A stretch of 64,000 bases of DNA from Larus michahellis (GCF_964199755.1 NC_133910.1:13958711-14022710); one strand, 5' to 3'; positions 9,901 to 29,186 are shown, counted from the stretch's first letter. Notes: generated from the letters alone by a model not told the origin. Made by a program: numbers and translations.

Positions 9901-12552
9901 CAGACAAGGCAGGGCAACCTGCCTGGAGCACCAGCACCACGGCCCGTTGTGCGAGCCGGCACCCAAAGGGACGGCATCAAATAGGCACTGGATTCTTGTA
10001 CGCGTGGCCAGTGGTCCCAGCCAGCAAGGACCGACGCAGACACGCTTGCTGCCAACATCACCACTGCCGGGACCCTCTATAAAACGCGCCATTATCCCCC
10101 CCTGACCAGGGTACAACCCCCGTCCTTGTCCCAGCCCCATTGCTGCTCATCCGCTCCATCCATGAGGCCACTTCTCATCCTTCCTCCATCCCGCGCAGAC
10201 CTGTGGCACTGCAAACACGCACCACCTCAAAAACCCAAGTGGATCCTCTGTAGAGAAAGAGCCCAATTTAATCACATCCAAGGGACTCATGAAGAGACTT
10301 GGGCATCATAGCTGGGTCACTCAGCACTGTGGCTTCAGAAGCACAGGTAGGATCCTTGTCAGCAGACTGGACGTTAGGACAAAGACATCGCCTGCAACAG
10401 GGGGGCGACTGCTGGGAAAGAGGTTCGGCGTAGCCCGGTTTGCAAGTAAACTCCCTGCTGAGCCGGATCTACCATGGAAAAACCACTGCGCAGCACTCCG
10501 CTGCCAGGGAGGACGGCTTTGAGCCCAACCTAAGCAGCGAAATGACTGGCAGGGCTGTCCCGCACCCACAGCGTTAGGGGCACCAACGGTGCCAAGGCAT
10601 CAACTGACCGGAGAAGCAGGTTGATCCGGGAGCATCATTCCTGGAACCCCCCCAGGCCAGGGCTCCCCCATAGACCAGGAGCCCAGCCCGCGCACACGAT
10701 GCCAGAAACCCTCTCTTCAGAGGTGACACAGCACTTAGTTTTGTTTTCCTCTCTTTAGGTGTATTTTCCTCTCTTTTCAATCGTGAAAGGATTAATGCCG
10801 AACAAGGAAGAGGCTGTCAGTCGGCCGCTGATCACCCCTGGGAGCAGGCAGCGCCCGCACACCTGAGAGTGCCGCTGGTCCAGCAGCATCTCTGCAAGAC
10901 AGGCGGCCACACCAGCCTATCTTTGATAACAGTCTTTTTTTGAGAAAAAAAGTGAGTATAAAACACTGACCACATTTTACATCTTGTGACAAGCAACTTC
11001 TTAGCAAAAGGCAGGATAACATTAAAGGAAAACTTAAAAGAGTGAACATTGTAATTTCAAAGACACGAAAACCAAAACAAAAAACACAAACACAGCTATT
11101 TTTCCCTCAGAGCACTCTCACTTTCAAGCTCAATAGCCTTGAAAATTGGAGCAATCAAACTGTTAAATGCATCGATCTGTTAAATCAACTCCTACTGTAC
11201 TCAGATAAATTTAGCCTTTAATCCCCTCTCTTTCACTCCCAACACTGCAGATCCCAGGTCTTCCCCCAGCCAGGCCAACCGGCCGCCACCTTCCCACGAC
11301 ACCGTGGACTGGTCCCTAAGCAAGCAGAGATGGAGACGACCAGGAGCGGGGCAGGTTAAGCTTCTCCATGTATTCCCTCAACCCACAGCTATTCACCGTG
11401 TTCAAGTCTTTACGCTAGAGATGGACACAAAGAGCAGCCTGGGCATTGACTTTTGCCAAGGGTCGTTGTCACAAAGCAACCAGGAACCCCTTGTAGCTTC
11501 AGGTGTACGTTCACCAGACACCACCCCTCTGCTGCGGAGCAGCCCGAGCCTCGCCAAGTGCAGGCCATTAATCCCATTTACACTTGCCAACAGCATCTTC
11601 CCCTCTCCTCTTTTCTTCACGCTCATATAGAATCGGCCCAATGCCATCGCTGTCACAGCAAGACAAGGTTTCTGATGAGCCTTGTTCCCATGGCCCACGA
11701 GCGAGCGGTTCCCCGTGCCACGACTGACAGATTTCACCAGGGACTTGTCAAGGGGATTAGAAATTGGACGAGCTGGGTTATAACCCTCAAACATCACCGA
11801 GCAACCGCGGGACCTCGGGCAAACCACTCGCTTTCAGCTGCCCTTGTTTCCTCCTCATCCTTTTTCGCTCTAACATCTTAATTAATCAAAGCAGTCTCAT
11901 TTTAGAGGCTGCTTAGTACGTAGACGCATCCCTCCCTCAAGATTTGCTGGAAAGGTAGCCTGAAAACAGAAAATAAGGATGGACTTTCGGAAACAGCATT
12001 ATTTCCCATTTTCAGAGAGAAAACCCGCAAAGGGAGCCCTGCGGCCGTGTGGCGTGCCAGCGCCTCGAGGGAGGTGAACGGGAAGCTCTTCGCGTGGGGT
12101 CTGTGCTGGGAGCATCATGCCCAGCGGTGCCTCAGCCAGCGCACGACTAGAGACGAGGCAGGGAGCAGCCAGAACCGTCTGAGGAGAGAAACTCATGGGT
12201 GTTTTCATAGCAGAGGAGGAGGAAAAAGCAACAGCAGCTGAATTACAGAATACAACCAACCAACAGGAAGAAAAGTCTGAAGTCAAATCCTTGATTTAAA
12301 TCTCCTTAAAGACAACAGCAAAGTCTTCGCTTCAAAAGAGGTGATGACGCAGTCTTTATTCTGTGCATCTTTTTTCTCTTGTGATTTTTCAGAGGCAGAC
12401 CAAATGGACGCGGAAAAGGTGCTCCTGGCTGGCTCGGAGCAGCCTGCTGTGCCAAAGGGCCCCGTGAACCACCCAAACAGGGAACCCCTCTTTTGGGACG
12501 CGGAGTCTAAGGGGGGGTAACCGGGCTTGAAAAGCCTCGCTAACAGACAAAC
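6995..12552. other. QRFP-ABL1 convergent intergenic region
   Basis: About 5.5 kb with no recognised gene. QRFP's 3' UTR must begin here, but no AATAAA lies close. The nearest clear + strand signal I saw is at 8994-8999 (caataaat), 2 kb downstream. The interval 8150-8310 is rich in homeobox-like TAAT words and low in CG-driven open frames, so it may be a conserved regulatory element. The stretch around 9265-9330 is similarly AT-rich. An old MIR-like fragment lies near 11.8 kb. The rest is unremarkable GC-rich DNA in which the open frames do not resemble proteins. Confidence 0.5.
11794..11860 (+). repeat. MIR-like ancient SINE remnant
   Basis: The text 'gacctcgggcaaaccactcg ... gccc ttgtttcctcctcatcc' follows the conserved core of MIR elements (gaccttgggcaagt..ctt..cctcagtttcctcatc) in sense orientation. 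It is strongly diverged. The assignment is from memory of the consensus. Confidence 0.4.
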
Positions 12553-14600
12553 ACGAGTTTTCCTCAACATTGATTTATTTTTAAATATACTACGCAAGAG
12601 AGACTGGAGTAAAAAATAAATCAAAAAAATGAAAAATAGAGAAAGAGAGGAGGAAGAATTGAAAGTCGTGCACAGAAACAATCTGTACTGGACCAAATTA
12701 AAGGGGAAACAACCCCCTTAAGTATCACAGAGATGAAGGACAGAGCTATTTACACACTGTAAAAAAGACAAGTCTACAAAAGTGTGTAATAACGAGATAC
12801 AAATGTATAATATAGTGGCACAATATGTTATCAAAGTAAAAACAGTACCTCCAGGAAAGAGACAGTCCAAGGGTTGTTTTTCTTTTTTTTTTCCTTACAT
12901 TTTTAAAGGCAGCCTGTGGCAGAAGTGTGTATTTCCTTTTGAACATTTGTCATGTGTTAAGTCATGGCTGTTTGTGAGGGCGAGAAGTGGCGTGAACACA
13001 CACGAGTGAACTACTAGAAATCATATACAAAAGAAACAGTTCCGAAGAGAACAGAATAAAATACAATTGAAGGCAATTAGTATTTAAGATACACAAGAGG
13101 GGTCACAAGAGTTACAGGGGAACAGGACATGGAAAACGCTTTTGTTTCCTCTTGTTTGGAACTGTTAAAAGGAGTTAAATTGCACTGTTAATAGCCCTAA
13201 ACCTTGTTCTTTCACTATTGTCACAAGTCACAGTTAGTTCCCAGTCAGGTTGCATTAGTTGGGAAGGTCACAGGACCTTGGAAAGGAAGCCCAGGAGTCC
13301 TGCTGTCAGCATTTTGTGGCACTCTCCTCGGGAGACGCACCCAAGAGAAGTGTCTGCAGTCTTCACAGATCCTTGTTTGATGCTGGATGGAACCACACCG
13401 GCATGAAGGTAGTGACGGTTTTAACCCCAGAGTACTGGCATCTGAGCTTTTCACGGGGAGTTACACTGGCACGCAGAGGGAGGCACCACAGCCCCTCAAA
13501 GCAAAGGTCTCTATGGGAGGGCAGACGCCAGGCCTCACCTCCGCTCAGAGAACAAAAAAGCTGGAAATTCAGCTAGAAAAGAGCAGTTCTTGCCCATCTG
13601 CGATGTGCAGGCTCAGCTGAAAGAACTGCTGGAGGCACAGCGGTATCTCTGAACTCACCCTAAGCTACCTCCCCCTGCTCCGACGGTCCTGTCTCTCGGG
13701 GAGCGATGCCTTGCTCAGCACCAGCCGACTGCTCCCCCACCTCTGCCACCCTCCACCCCCAACGCCAGCCCCACTAATGTCAGATATCAGAAGAGTGCGA
13801 CAGCACGTCCTTCTTCAGACCTTCTCCAGTCCTTTATCGCTACCAAGGGAGATCTGCAAACTGGCTCCTGTGCCACTACATTAGCGGGTGCCATTGGCAA
13901 CATTTTGAACCCAAGCAATTCCCTTGGGCTCAGCAACATGAAGAAATTACTAAAAAACACAGAAACGAATGGCAGCAGGTGGAATCATAGGAAGAATTTG
14001 GGCAAACATCATTTGTAGCATTCTGTCATTAAAAAACCCCTTACATTAACAACTTTCCCCCCTTCCCTCCCAAGCGCCAAATCTGTTGCATTAATGTCAG
14101 GTGAATGTCAGACTCAGGCCAGGGACATGTCCTGCATCTCTCCCAAGAAACGCCGTGGGTATATTGCCATTCAAGCACTCATCCTTGTGTACAGTGGGAC
14201 AGGGACAGGGGACACAAACGCAGTAGGAAGTCCTCCTGAGGAGGATGGCATCTCAGTGTCCATCAGCCTGGCTTCAGTCTTAACGGTCTGTCCAGAGCAA
14301 TAAAATATTAATAAAAAGGCATGGTGTGACATCAGCATTTAGACTTGTAGTCCACAAGGCAAGAACTCCACAGATAAGACGATTACAAGTATATGAAACA
14401 CAGGGAATCTGAGTTAAGAGGGTGAAAAGTGCCTCTCGAACACAGCCCTGCCCTTTGGAGCTGGGGCATCCATTCACAGTCTGTGTCTTTTGCACAGCCC
14501 TAACCTGAACGCCCCGGTCCTTTGTCAGTCCACACACATTACTCTCTCCGCAGCTGGCTTTGGCCCATTGTTATATTTATTTTTTTTAACCTGGCTTCTG
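12553..14600 (-). other. ABL1: ABL1 3' untranslated region
   Basis: About 2.05 kb lies between the ABL1 stop and the preferred poly(A) signal, a length much like the mammalian 3' UTR. Its distal end looks orthologous. On the minus strand it contains gtgccactatattatac (near 12.8 kb) and ttaaaaataaatca (12.57 kb), both close to what I remember of the human ABL1 3' end. An early AATAAA 20 nt past the stop (14576-14581) is unlikely to be the main site. A possible later one lies at 12355-12360. Confidence 0.75.
12574..12579 (-). terminator. ABL1: Poly(A) signal of ABL1
   Basis: AATAAA on the minus strand sits within ttaaaaataaatcaatg. It is followed by the GT-rich tgttgaggaaaactcgtgtt and tgtctgttag, a good downstream element. 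The flanking text resembles the mammalian ABL1 polyadenylation site from memory. Confidence 0.75.
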
Positions 14601-16300
14601 CTACCTCTGAACGATGTCGCTGATTTCTTTCACTGAACTGAGAAGTTTGCTAAAGTCCTGGGTGGCTGCAGGACCACTGCCAGCTGTTGCTGGGCAGATC
14701 TGAAGCTCCCGTAGGTTATTCTCCAGCTTATTGATGGCCTCCCGAAAGGCAAATTTGTTCCTCATCTGCTGAATGGAGTCCACGTAGCTCACGCAGAAGG
14801 TGTAGAGGTTCTTGCCAGCCTCCAAGACAGCGCTGTGGCTTGCCATTTGTTCAGAGTTTTTGCTGATGGCGATCCGTAGCGCCTCAGTGCTTTCCAACAC
14901 CACCCCTTTAGTGATGGTGCCACTGGCGATCCTCTCCGGGGGCTGCCGGGTCTTCCGCAGAGAGACCCTGGTGGATATGAGGGGGATGAAGGCTGTAGAT
15001 GATGTCTGGTCCCCGCCTGGGGCAGAGGGTACAGATGAGGAAGAGGCAGCTGGGGTTGCTGTGCTCATCAGCAGCTTCGTAGAGGACTGTGGCTTTGGTA
15101 CAGAGGGGATCCCCAGCTTTTTCACACCTTCCCCTGACTGGTTTGGCTTGACAGCATCACCGCCTGCAGCCTCTCCAACCTGAGTCAACTGTTTGGATTT
15201 CGGCCCAGACACCACATCTGCTGCTGCTTCATGGCTGGGACTGTGAGAAACCTTCCCAGGCTTGCCAATGGAGGATGAAGAGAGCGGAAGCGGAGGGGCC
15301 GGTTTCAGCTTCGATAACTTCCCTTTGTCCTTCCCTGCCGACTCCGAGGTCTGCTTGAGCCTCCTCAGTCGTGGCTCCTCAGAGGAAGCCTTGCTGGCAC
15401 CCACGAACCCAGCAGGGTTGGGTTTGGCAGCAGAACCTTGGTCCATCGTCACAGTGGTACCTAAGGCACTGGATTTGACTCCATCGTCCTTGTGGAGCAT
15501 GCTGGAGGAAGGAGGGGCAGCAGGTTGCCTACGACCAAGTTTTGGCGTCAGAGTGGGAGGGCTGGAGCCAGGGCTCGACTCTGCATCTTTGAACACGTCG
15601 TCAGTGGTCTCTTCATTTTTCTTAAGCAGCCGTGGAGGAGGGGTCACTGTTCCTCTGACAGCAACGTCAGTCTTGGCCTCGTTTGCCCGCTTCCGAGGCA
15701 GTGCTGGCTTTTCACTTTTGTGTCCCCCAAAAGTGGAGGAATCAAACTGGCGTCCCGTGGACTGCAAATCCCGAGGCAGAGTCACAGATTTCCACTCTGT
15801 GTCCTTTGCTCCATGGGGCACACAGGAGGCTGAGCAGGACCTTAAGAAACGCTTGCTGGAGTTGGAACTACTCTCCTCTTCACCAGCCACCCCTCGACTG
15901 CTGCTCATCGTGCTGGACTTCTTCCGTAGGTGGGGAGATAAAAATCCAGAGTTCCCAGCGACAACCCCGTTGGTGACACCAGCCCCGTTGCTTGGGCTCT
16001 GAAACTTGGAGGGGTCAGCTGCGTCTGCGGGGGGTGCAATGAAAGCTCCGTTGCCAGCATCTCTGCACTCCTCCTCCCCACCTGCCCTGCGGTCCGAGTG
16101 GCCGTCCATCTCTCGGAAGGAACTGCTCCGTTTTGGAGGGGTAGGCGCAGTCTTCTTCTTCTTCTTGATAAGGGCACTGAAGAGGTTGTGCTTTTTGTCT
16201 TTCGGAAGCAGCCTCTCATCTTCATTCAAACTGCTCTCCAGGGCCACCCTCTCCTTCCGTGGGAGCAAGGGAGAAATAGCAGGTTCGTGATCCAGAGGGT
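14601..16300 (-). CDS. ABL1: ABL1 exon 11: C-terminal region to stop
   Basis: The acceptor cccttgcag precedes 16300. The stop TAG is at 14603-14601. The exon gives residues 560-1125. In order it shows: [15 protein letters not shown]; a lysine-rich nuclear signal KKKKK (605-609) followed by [12 protein letters not shown], a proline site for Crk/Nck-type SH3 domains; [20 protein letters not shown] and a strongly kept [27 protein letters not shown] (second basic/proline site); [12 protein letters not shown]; a low-complexity Ser/Pro/Ala middle; and the C-terminal F-actin-binding domain from about residue 1020, with [17 protein letters not shown] and [15 protein letters not shown], ending EISDIVQR. 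The ends are nearly identical to mammals, while the middle (about 700-950) drifts. Confidence 0.97.
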
Positions 16301-18718
16301 CTGCAAGGGAAAGAAAAGAGTCTACTGAGCATTGCTTCACCAGCCAGAATAACTGGTTTTCTTCCAGGATCAAACCACTGCAGCAGGTGCAGGTTCTGTG
16401 AAGAGAGACAACTTCAGGCCAGAATTAAAGCAAATTCAGTCACACTCAAGCCTGGACTGAACCTGGTCCCTAATCCTGCATACATTCATTTCTGAGGTGG
16501 CCTCTACAGGACTCGGCTGCCAAACTATTTTCCCTGTAGGCTTCTGATTTGAACAGTGACATACAAACACAAAATGTTTATGTTCAGATTCCTGCCCTCA
16601 CATCCAGAGACACGTCTAAGCTTCACACCGTGAAGAAGATTTTTAAGAGGCCTTTGCTTTAGTCCCTGTGCTGTTGCTGTCTTTTGAAGAGCTGACCCTC
16701 TGAATTAATAAGACATCTCCGTAACCCATCTCCATCCCCAGCCTCCTTGTTCATTTAGATTCTGATACTCCTAACCTCCTTTCCTGATGTCATCCTTTGT
16801 GGGGAATGGAAATCACTTTTTCACAAGCAGAAATCAAGATGCCCTTTGACAGCTGGATACTTGGGGTCACACCACCGCAAAGATGTCCAGCTTTGTACAA
16901 AAATGGGGCAAAGTGGTAGTAACAGCCTCCTTCAGCAGCAACATTCCAAAAGGAAACGATGGGGTGACCCTTTCTCCACTTACAAGAGGTATTTAAAAAT
17001 GAATAGTGGTTTATAATAAATTTATACACAGTCCTGAAGGTCTCTGTGTTTGACTGACAGGGGGTCTCATTCCCAGGCCAGGCACTCAGGCAGCACTGCG
17101 ATTCAGGGGAGGAATGCCTTCAGGGCAGCAGATACACTTACAGCTTCACTAGGCAGTAAGACGGGAGATGAAGCAGAGTCACAGGGAAAAGAGGGATGCT
17201 TCTTAGTCACTTATCGGTGATCATCATGCTACGGGTAGGATTCTGCTTGGGGAAGGGATTTCGGTTGAGGAGAAAGAATTTGAAGAAAAATAGTTGCGTA
17301 CTTTGAGAAGACATCACGCTTCCACAGGACCGCGTGCAGTTAAACCATTCCCACACAACAACTTACAGGGACCTGGATGACCAGAAGAGCCCTCCCAGCA
17401 CTTCGGGAGGCCTTGGCTTTACTGTGTCTAGACACAGTGGAGCTGGGGAGATCCAGAGAAAACTAGCAGCTTGCACCACGGATCAGCTTCCAGCTGCTGG
17501 ACTTGCTATGGAAACACTGACAATTGAAGGGGAAACTGCAATAAAACTTTAATGTGAAATATTTTCTTTCACAATAAAGAGCGAAATGATTCCCAGCATA
17601 ACGTTAAAATCATATTATTCCTGCTGCACTTGAATCTCTTAAAGCCTTTAAGTATTTAAATGAAGTTATTTTACTTCAAAGCTTGTAACACTAGGCAATT
17701 ATATCCCCTACATATGGTAAATAACCTTCCTTTCTAAGTCACTGATATTTCCTTTTTCCAACATTTTACATCCCTTCTTTTTTCCCCTCTTTGTCTAGAT
17801 GTACATCTGCTACTGAAACATGTACTACTAAGTGACATTACACAAAAAAAGGTCAGTCACATGAATGGTTAGAGAAGGCAGCCTCAACGGGAGCTGGAAA
17901 AAAAACACTGTATTTTGGTTTACCTTATTTTTTTTCAAATGAGCTAGACACAAATTTACTGTATACATTCAGCCTTTTACCACTGCTTTTATTACCTCAG
18001 AACGGAAGGTAAGTTCTTGAAGAAACTGACTGAAAGAGAGTTTAATTTCATGGAAGATTCTGTAAATACTTCTTTGTCCCTTGCTGAAATTATATTTGGT
18101 ACCTGCCAAGAGTAATCCTCTTCAGTGCTCCAAGCACAAATCTGTCAGGATGGAACAGTGAAGAAACCTCCCTTATGGGGCTTGCTAAACCCGAGCCATC
18201 GTCCTGCTTTAAATTATGCAGCATGGTAGTGTAAAGTGGTTTGAACACAGCAGATTACCCAGCAGTCAGATGCAGTGGGAGATCCCACTGATAGCTCCTG
18301 CCAGGGAACGGGAAGAGGATATGATCAGAGAGCTCCGTGCTCAGTCTCTGGTCTACAGGGAGCTGCAGGCAACAGCCATTGAGTTAAAAGAACTCCTAGG
18401 GCTTCGCTAAGCAACGGCAGGTATAGTGCCGATCCCTCAGCCAGGTAAGGATTCACACTTCCAGCTGCTCTGTATACATGTGTGTGTGTCTGTGTCTGGG
18501 CCCAAGATTAACAATCTACCTTTGCAAAAAATAATAAAAGGAGTTCTGAACCCAGGCAAACAAACTCAGCCGCCTGTCACCCAGAAACACAACACTAGTA
18601 TGGAAAGATGGCACCTGTTATTAGACACAGCTTTTCCTAGGTGAAGACCCGGAGCTGGACATGCATTTTGTTTTCCTCTGCATTTCCTGAAGGAATAATG
18701 ACTTTAATTAAAACCTAC
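16301..18718 (-). other. ABL1 intron 10
   Basis: A 2.4-kb intron. It contains nothing I recognise. A 64-codon + strand frame at 18216-18410 is the only unusual open stretch, and it is discussed under findings. Confidence 0.8.
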
Positions 18719-18883
18719 CACATTCCCCCAAGCCTCGAGCGTGTGCAGTCTCCAAGCCCTCGTTGGCATCTTTGCTTTCAGCGGCTCTCCTCGATGTTCG
18801 TGTTTTGGTTGGTAACTCTGGGGCCTGGAGGAAATTGCTCACTACGCTCCTCATGCCCTTCTTTCCCAATTCCTTCTCCACCT
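18719..18883 (-). CDS. ABL1: ABL1 exon 10: post-kinase linker
   Basis: A 165-bp exon with acceptor gttgcag and donor gtaggt. It encodes residues 505-559. It starts with [13 protein letters not shown], continues through the well-kept [18 protein letters not shown], and ends in a diverged stretch finishing GLGEC before the shared aspartate of exon 11. In mammals this linker follows the last kinase helix, with the PELPTK motif available to SH3 partners. Exon length is the same as in mammals although the last 20 residues differ clearly (for example GLETAHARG in place of the mammalian text). Confidence 0.96.
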
Positions 18884-19114
18884 CTGCAACACACAGCAGA
18901 AAATTATTACAATCAATGGAAGATAAAAACTATTGTGCTGCTCAGAGTTAATAACGCAAAGAAAAGCAAACCACACAAAGCATAGAGGTTCCTTGACGTT
19001 GTTCACCCATTTGGCCCTTTAAAATCAGGCACATGAAAAACATGAAGAGTTAAGGACGCAGTTGGTCCTGTCCCCATCCCTGGAATTACCACTCCAAGAG
19101 GGACCCAGACCTAC
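18884..19114 (-). other. ABL1 intron 9
   Basis: A 231-bp intron with gtaggt and gttgcag ends. I see nothing else in it. Confidence 0.85.
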
Positions 19115-19204
19115 CATCTGATATGCTGGATTCCTGAAACATCGTCTCAAAGGCCTGGTGGATCTCAGCAAAGGAGGGTCTATCGGATGGGCTCCACTGC
19201 CAGC
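19115..19204 (-). CDS. ABL1: ABL1 exon 9: end of kinase domain
   Basis: A 90-bp exon between ttttttcag and gtaggt. It encodes the kinase C-lobe end (residues 475-504): [20 protein letters not shown], then MFQESSISD. The SDRPSF motif is subdomain XI, with its invariant arginine. In autoinhibited c-Abl, the following helix bends to make the myristate pocket that accepts the 1b N-terminus. The only clear change from the mammalian text is Ser for Asn in QWSPSD. Confidence 0.97.
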
Positions 19205-25217
<6,013 letters not shown>

Positions 25218-26434
25218 CTAACGGAGCTTTTTGGGGCAAGAAAATCCATATCCCTTTTGTGAAGGGCCTCTCACAGGATCACTCCGGAGTTGAAAAGGAA
25301 AAATGTGCTTGTTCCTAACAGAAAAAAATAAGATAACATGAAATAAAAAGTACAGAAAAGAAAAAAGAATAAACACAAAAGGAAGGATACGCCACAATCA
25401 AATGCTTGAGAAGCTGCTGAAATATGGAACCCCAGTTTCACTGGGCAAGAAATCCCTGCTTTCCAATGGGGGGCTGTGACCAAAGGCAGCCACTCCATCA
25501 CTGAAAGACCAGTGCTTCAGAGATTTCATTTCTGGCATTTAGAGCCTGACCCATGACGTAACCGTTCCGGGCAGACGTGTCACTACCTATTTGTTGAACG
25601 CCATAAAGTTGCTTGGCACAACACAAAACCGAGGAAGACACAATCTTGCTCAAAAGACATATTTTCTGAAGCAAATATGCCCCAAATGGCCGGAAGGTCA
25701 TTTCAAAGTGGTGCAAAAAATACAGATCTATTCCTAAAGCAATGTTTCTTTCTATATCCATATTTTTTTTTCCACTGGTGGATTAATGTTGACAGGCTAC
25801 ATGGACGAAGTGTTTTAAGGAAGGATTGGAAAGGATTTACTGCTGCTGGTGAGAATGATAACAGTGGGCTGCCGCTGTAAGATCCAGCCAGCTCTCTGCT
25901 TTGCAGCGAGGAGCGAGAACCCTTTTCAAACAGTTTCATTCAATCATTTACTATTCGTTGCCAATTAGCTTGATTGGCAGCTGTGATTTGCCGAGCACAC
26001 TCTGTCACAACTAATAGCCCAAAGGTCCTTGTGAGCAGAACCTTAAACTGTTTTCTTTGGCAAAGGAAACTGGGTTAATAATCCAGGCTGCGGAATTACC
26101 CTAAATACACATTTATCTTATGCATGCTATACAAAGTCTGAAAGGTTGCTCCTCAGCATAGCTGTTCCACTGTTCTAAATCTCCTACCTCCCACTGACCA
26201 AATTAATAGGAAGGACACAGAGAGCCACTGTAACAACGACCCCTCAGAAAAACTGATCTCATGCAAAGGACCAAGCTTAACCAACTTCCACCTTCCGCTG
26301 TACAAAACCACCGCAGAAATAAAACAGTTCTGGCTGCACAGTATTTTTCTAGCAGAGCGCAGGACCATGCCTTGGCATTAAGGGTCACCAGGGTGGCACG
26401 TTGCCTTGGTTAAAACACAGGCTTCTCTGCTGGG

Positions 26435-26480
26435 GAAAAAATATAAAATAAAATAAAATTAAAAAAAAAGAAAAAAAAAA
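26435..26480. repeat. A-rich simple repeat
   Basis: A run of ataaaataaaataaaatt, followed by long A tracts broken by single g. It lies inside ABL1 intron 4. Confidence 0.85.
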
Positions 26481-28254
26481 GAGGAGGCAGTCTTAACAGA
26501 TGTAGGCTGGAGGTGTGTAGTAAGAAATGTGCCGAGATGACCAGCTCACAACAGTTCAGCCCTTAAATGGCCCTCACGGGGACCAAGCTTCGGCCACAGT
26601 CCCAGCAGGCTGCCCTGGGTCCGGTGATACACAGGTCACAAAGCTCCGCTCCCAGCCACTGCCCACCTCACGCTCCGTTCCACCAACATCAGGTGGAAAA
26701 CCACAAATTCAGAGCGTCGCGCTATGATAACAGACCCTTATAAATACTGGTGTGTCCTGTGCGACTCGCTGAGCTCCCAATGACCTATTTTAACGGGAAA
26801 CACCTAAGCACCAAAACGCTGCCTAACACCTCCCAGTCAGATGCAACTGCGGAACAGCGTGTGCTGCTCCCCTTGCCTTCTTGCATGATCTAGTGCTTTG
26901 CAGCAGCTACGAGCTACATTTAGACACTTGATAGAAAACCGAACAACAAATGGGTGTTTGTAAGCATCGCTGTTCAAAAAGAAGTTGGAACGATTTTTTT
27001 TCTCTTCTGGTTTTCCCTCCCGTTTATCTTCCTTATAGAGATATCTTGAGTAGATGGGGAAGGAACAAGAAGAGCCATATAAAGTTTTGAAAAATATTCT
27101 CTCGGAGGAAAATAAAGTGAGTCATTTGAATGTTCGTGCAGAAGCTGCGGAGGGCTTGTTTTCCCCAGTGGAACTGGGATATAAATGTGATTTTAAAATG
27201 TTTCCCAAAACTTTGAAGAAAGCTATAATCCCACCTGTCAGGCAGTAGACTGATGGATTTAAGGAAGGTGGATTATAAATTTGCTTTTAAGGATGGGTTT
27301 AGTGTGCATAATTGCAGGTTGAAATTGTTTCTCTACTCTCTTCTTGGTTTTTCTTACATTCCCTAGTGGAACATGTGGCTTCATACTACATTATGAACCA
27401 CTTTTAGTCATGTTTCATTAAATATTTATTTGATATATTTGAAACAGCCATGGTCTGTGTATTAAGGTTTCTCCTTACGCACAAACAGTTTTTATGGGAT
27501 TAGACGCAATTTGCATTTGTTGATGGGTTTTAGAGAGAAGAGAATGAAAGAAACAACTACAGTTTGGAGCAAAATGAGAGATCTGAAGACGTCGGGCATC
27601 CTCACACCGCAACCAGAAGCGGGAAAAGAGATGTTAGAAAAATCAACGATCCCAGAAACAACTGTTCTCTCCTGTCGACGATAAGCAGGCATTTTGTTCA
27701 CCCTGGGCACATCCCAGCTCCACCTGCATCCCAATGCTCCCGAGTCAGCCCCGCGTCCCCAGCGCTGTCTCCGAGCAGTGACAACACTAGGTGTCACTCG
27801 CTCCCTGTGCAAGCCGGCGCTTGGACTCTGCTCCGCCGGGAAGCAGCAACAGGAATCTCCAGAGTAGAGAAAAGGCCAAAATGAAAATACTTTCTGCAAC
27901 CATGGCAACCCAGAAATACTGAGGTAGCCGCCGCTCAGAGAGTAAGGAAGAAATATTTTCCCCAAATCAAGGAAACGTTCTTCCCCTGACACTAAAGCAT
28001 CTACTCAGCTCTCTCTACTTCAAAATTTCCATTGCAAAAAATGAAAAGAAACAAACAAAAAACCCATTCTGTTTGTTTCTGCAAGACCAAACCACATCCC
28101 CATTGGAGGAGAGAGAACACGGTGTCAAGTTAGCACAAACTCCTATTAAGCAATCAAATGCAATGTGTGTGGATGGTGCCAGAGGATCTCAAGACATTTT
28201 TATAAACATAAATGAATTAAGCAATGACCTTATGAACTCACAGAGCATTATTTG

Positions 28255-28318
28255 CATTTCGAGAGACAAGGAAACCAAGACACAGAAATCAGGGAGCAGA
28301 GCCACACACAGAACTGAT
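28255..28318 (-). repeat. Possible MIR-like remnant
   Basis: The text 'gagacaaggaaaccaagaca ... agcagagccacacac' resembles the reverse complement of the MIR core (gatgaggaaactgaggcaca..gcagagcc). It is highly diverged and offered only as a likely relic. Confidence 0.3.
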
Positions 28319-28811
28319 TATCCAGTTCCTCATTACAGCCACTTACGAATTTTAATGTATTTTAGCTTGGATACACTTTTTCCTCCTTACTTGTATCTTG
28401 CGATAAGAAGCAGCTGTGAACAATTGCTTAAGACTTCCAGGTACACAGGGAACTTGTCTTTTGGGAAAGACGCCACGTAAGACAGAAAATCAAAACATGT
28501 GAAGTCTCCCTGAAGCAAAGCCTTTGAATTTTACGTTGACTGACTCACAATCCACAATTTTCCTTAACACACCAGCTTGTGTTAGTGTGTTCATCCGTGA
28601 ACAGGTCACCTTGGCCACACCCTGAATGCGAGACATCATGGCACTACTTACTTTTCTAAGGTTTCACCCATTCTAAAGTAAAAAATGCGCTGTTAACATC
28701 CTCCTTTGTTTAGGTCCAAGTGCTTCGGGTATCACAGAAAACCATAATAGGATGAAGCTCTTTCAAAAATACTCTATTCCAATTCTCCAGCACGGAAAGG
28801 AAGGGCCGTCA

Positions 28812-29186
<375 letters not shown>

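Noticed and set aside
12612-12620. AATAAA on the + strand near 12.6 kb
   Set aside because: No + strand gene ends here. It lies in the AT-rich ABL1 3' UTR.
14576-14581. AATAAA 20 nt after the ABL1 stop
   Set aside because: It would leave almost no 3' UTR, and a better signal with a conserved-looking context exists at 12574-12579.
15262-16002. 246-codon + strand frame opposite ABL1 exon 11
   Set aside because: It is the antisense shadow of the real exon, which matches ABL1 throughout.
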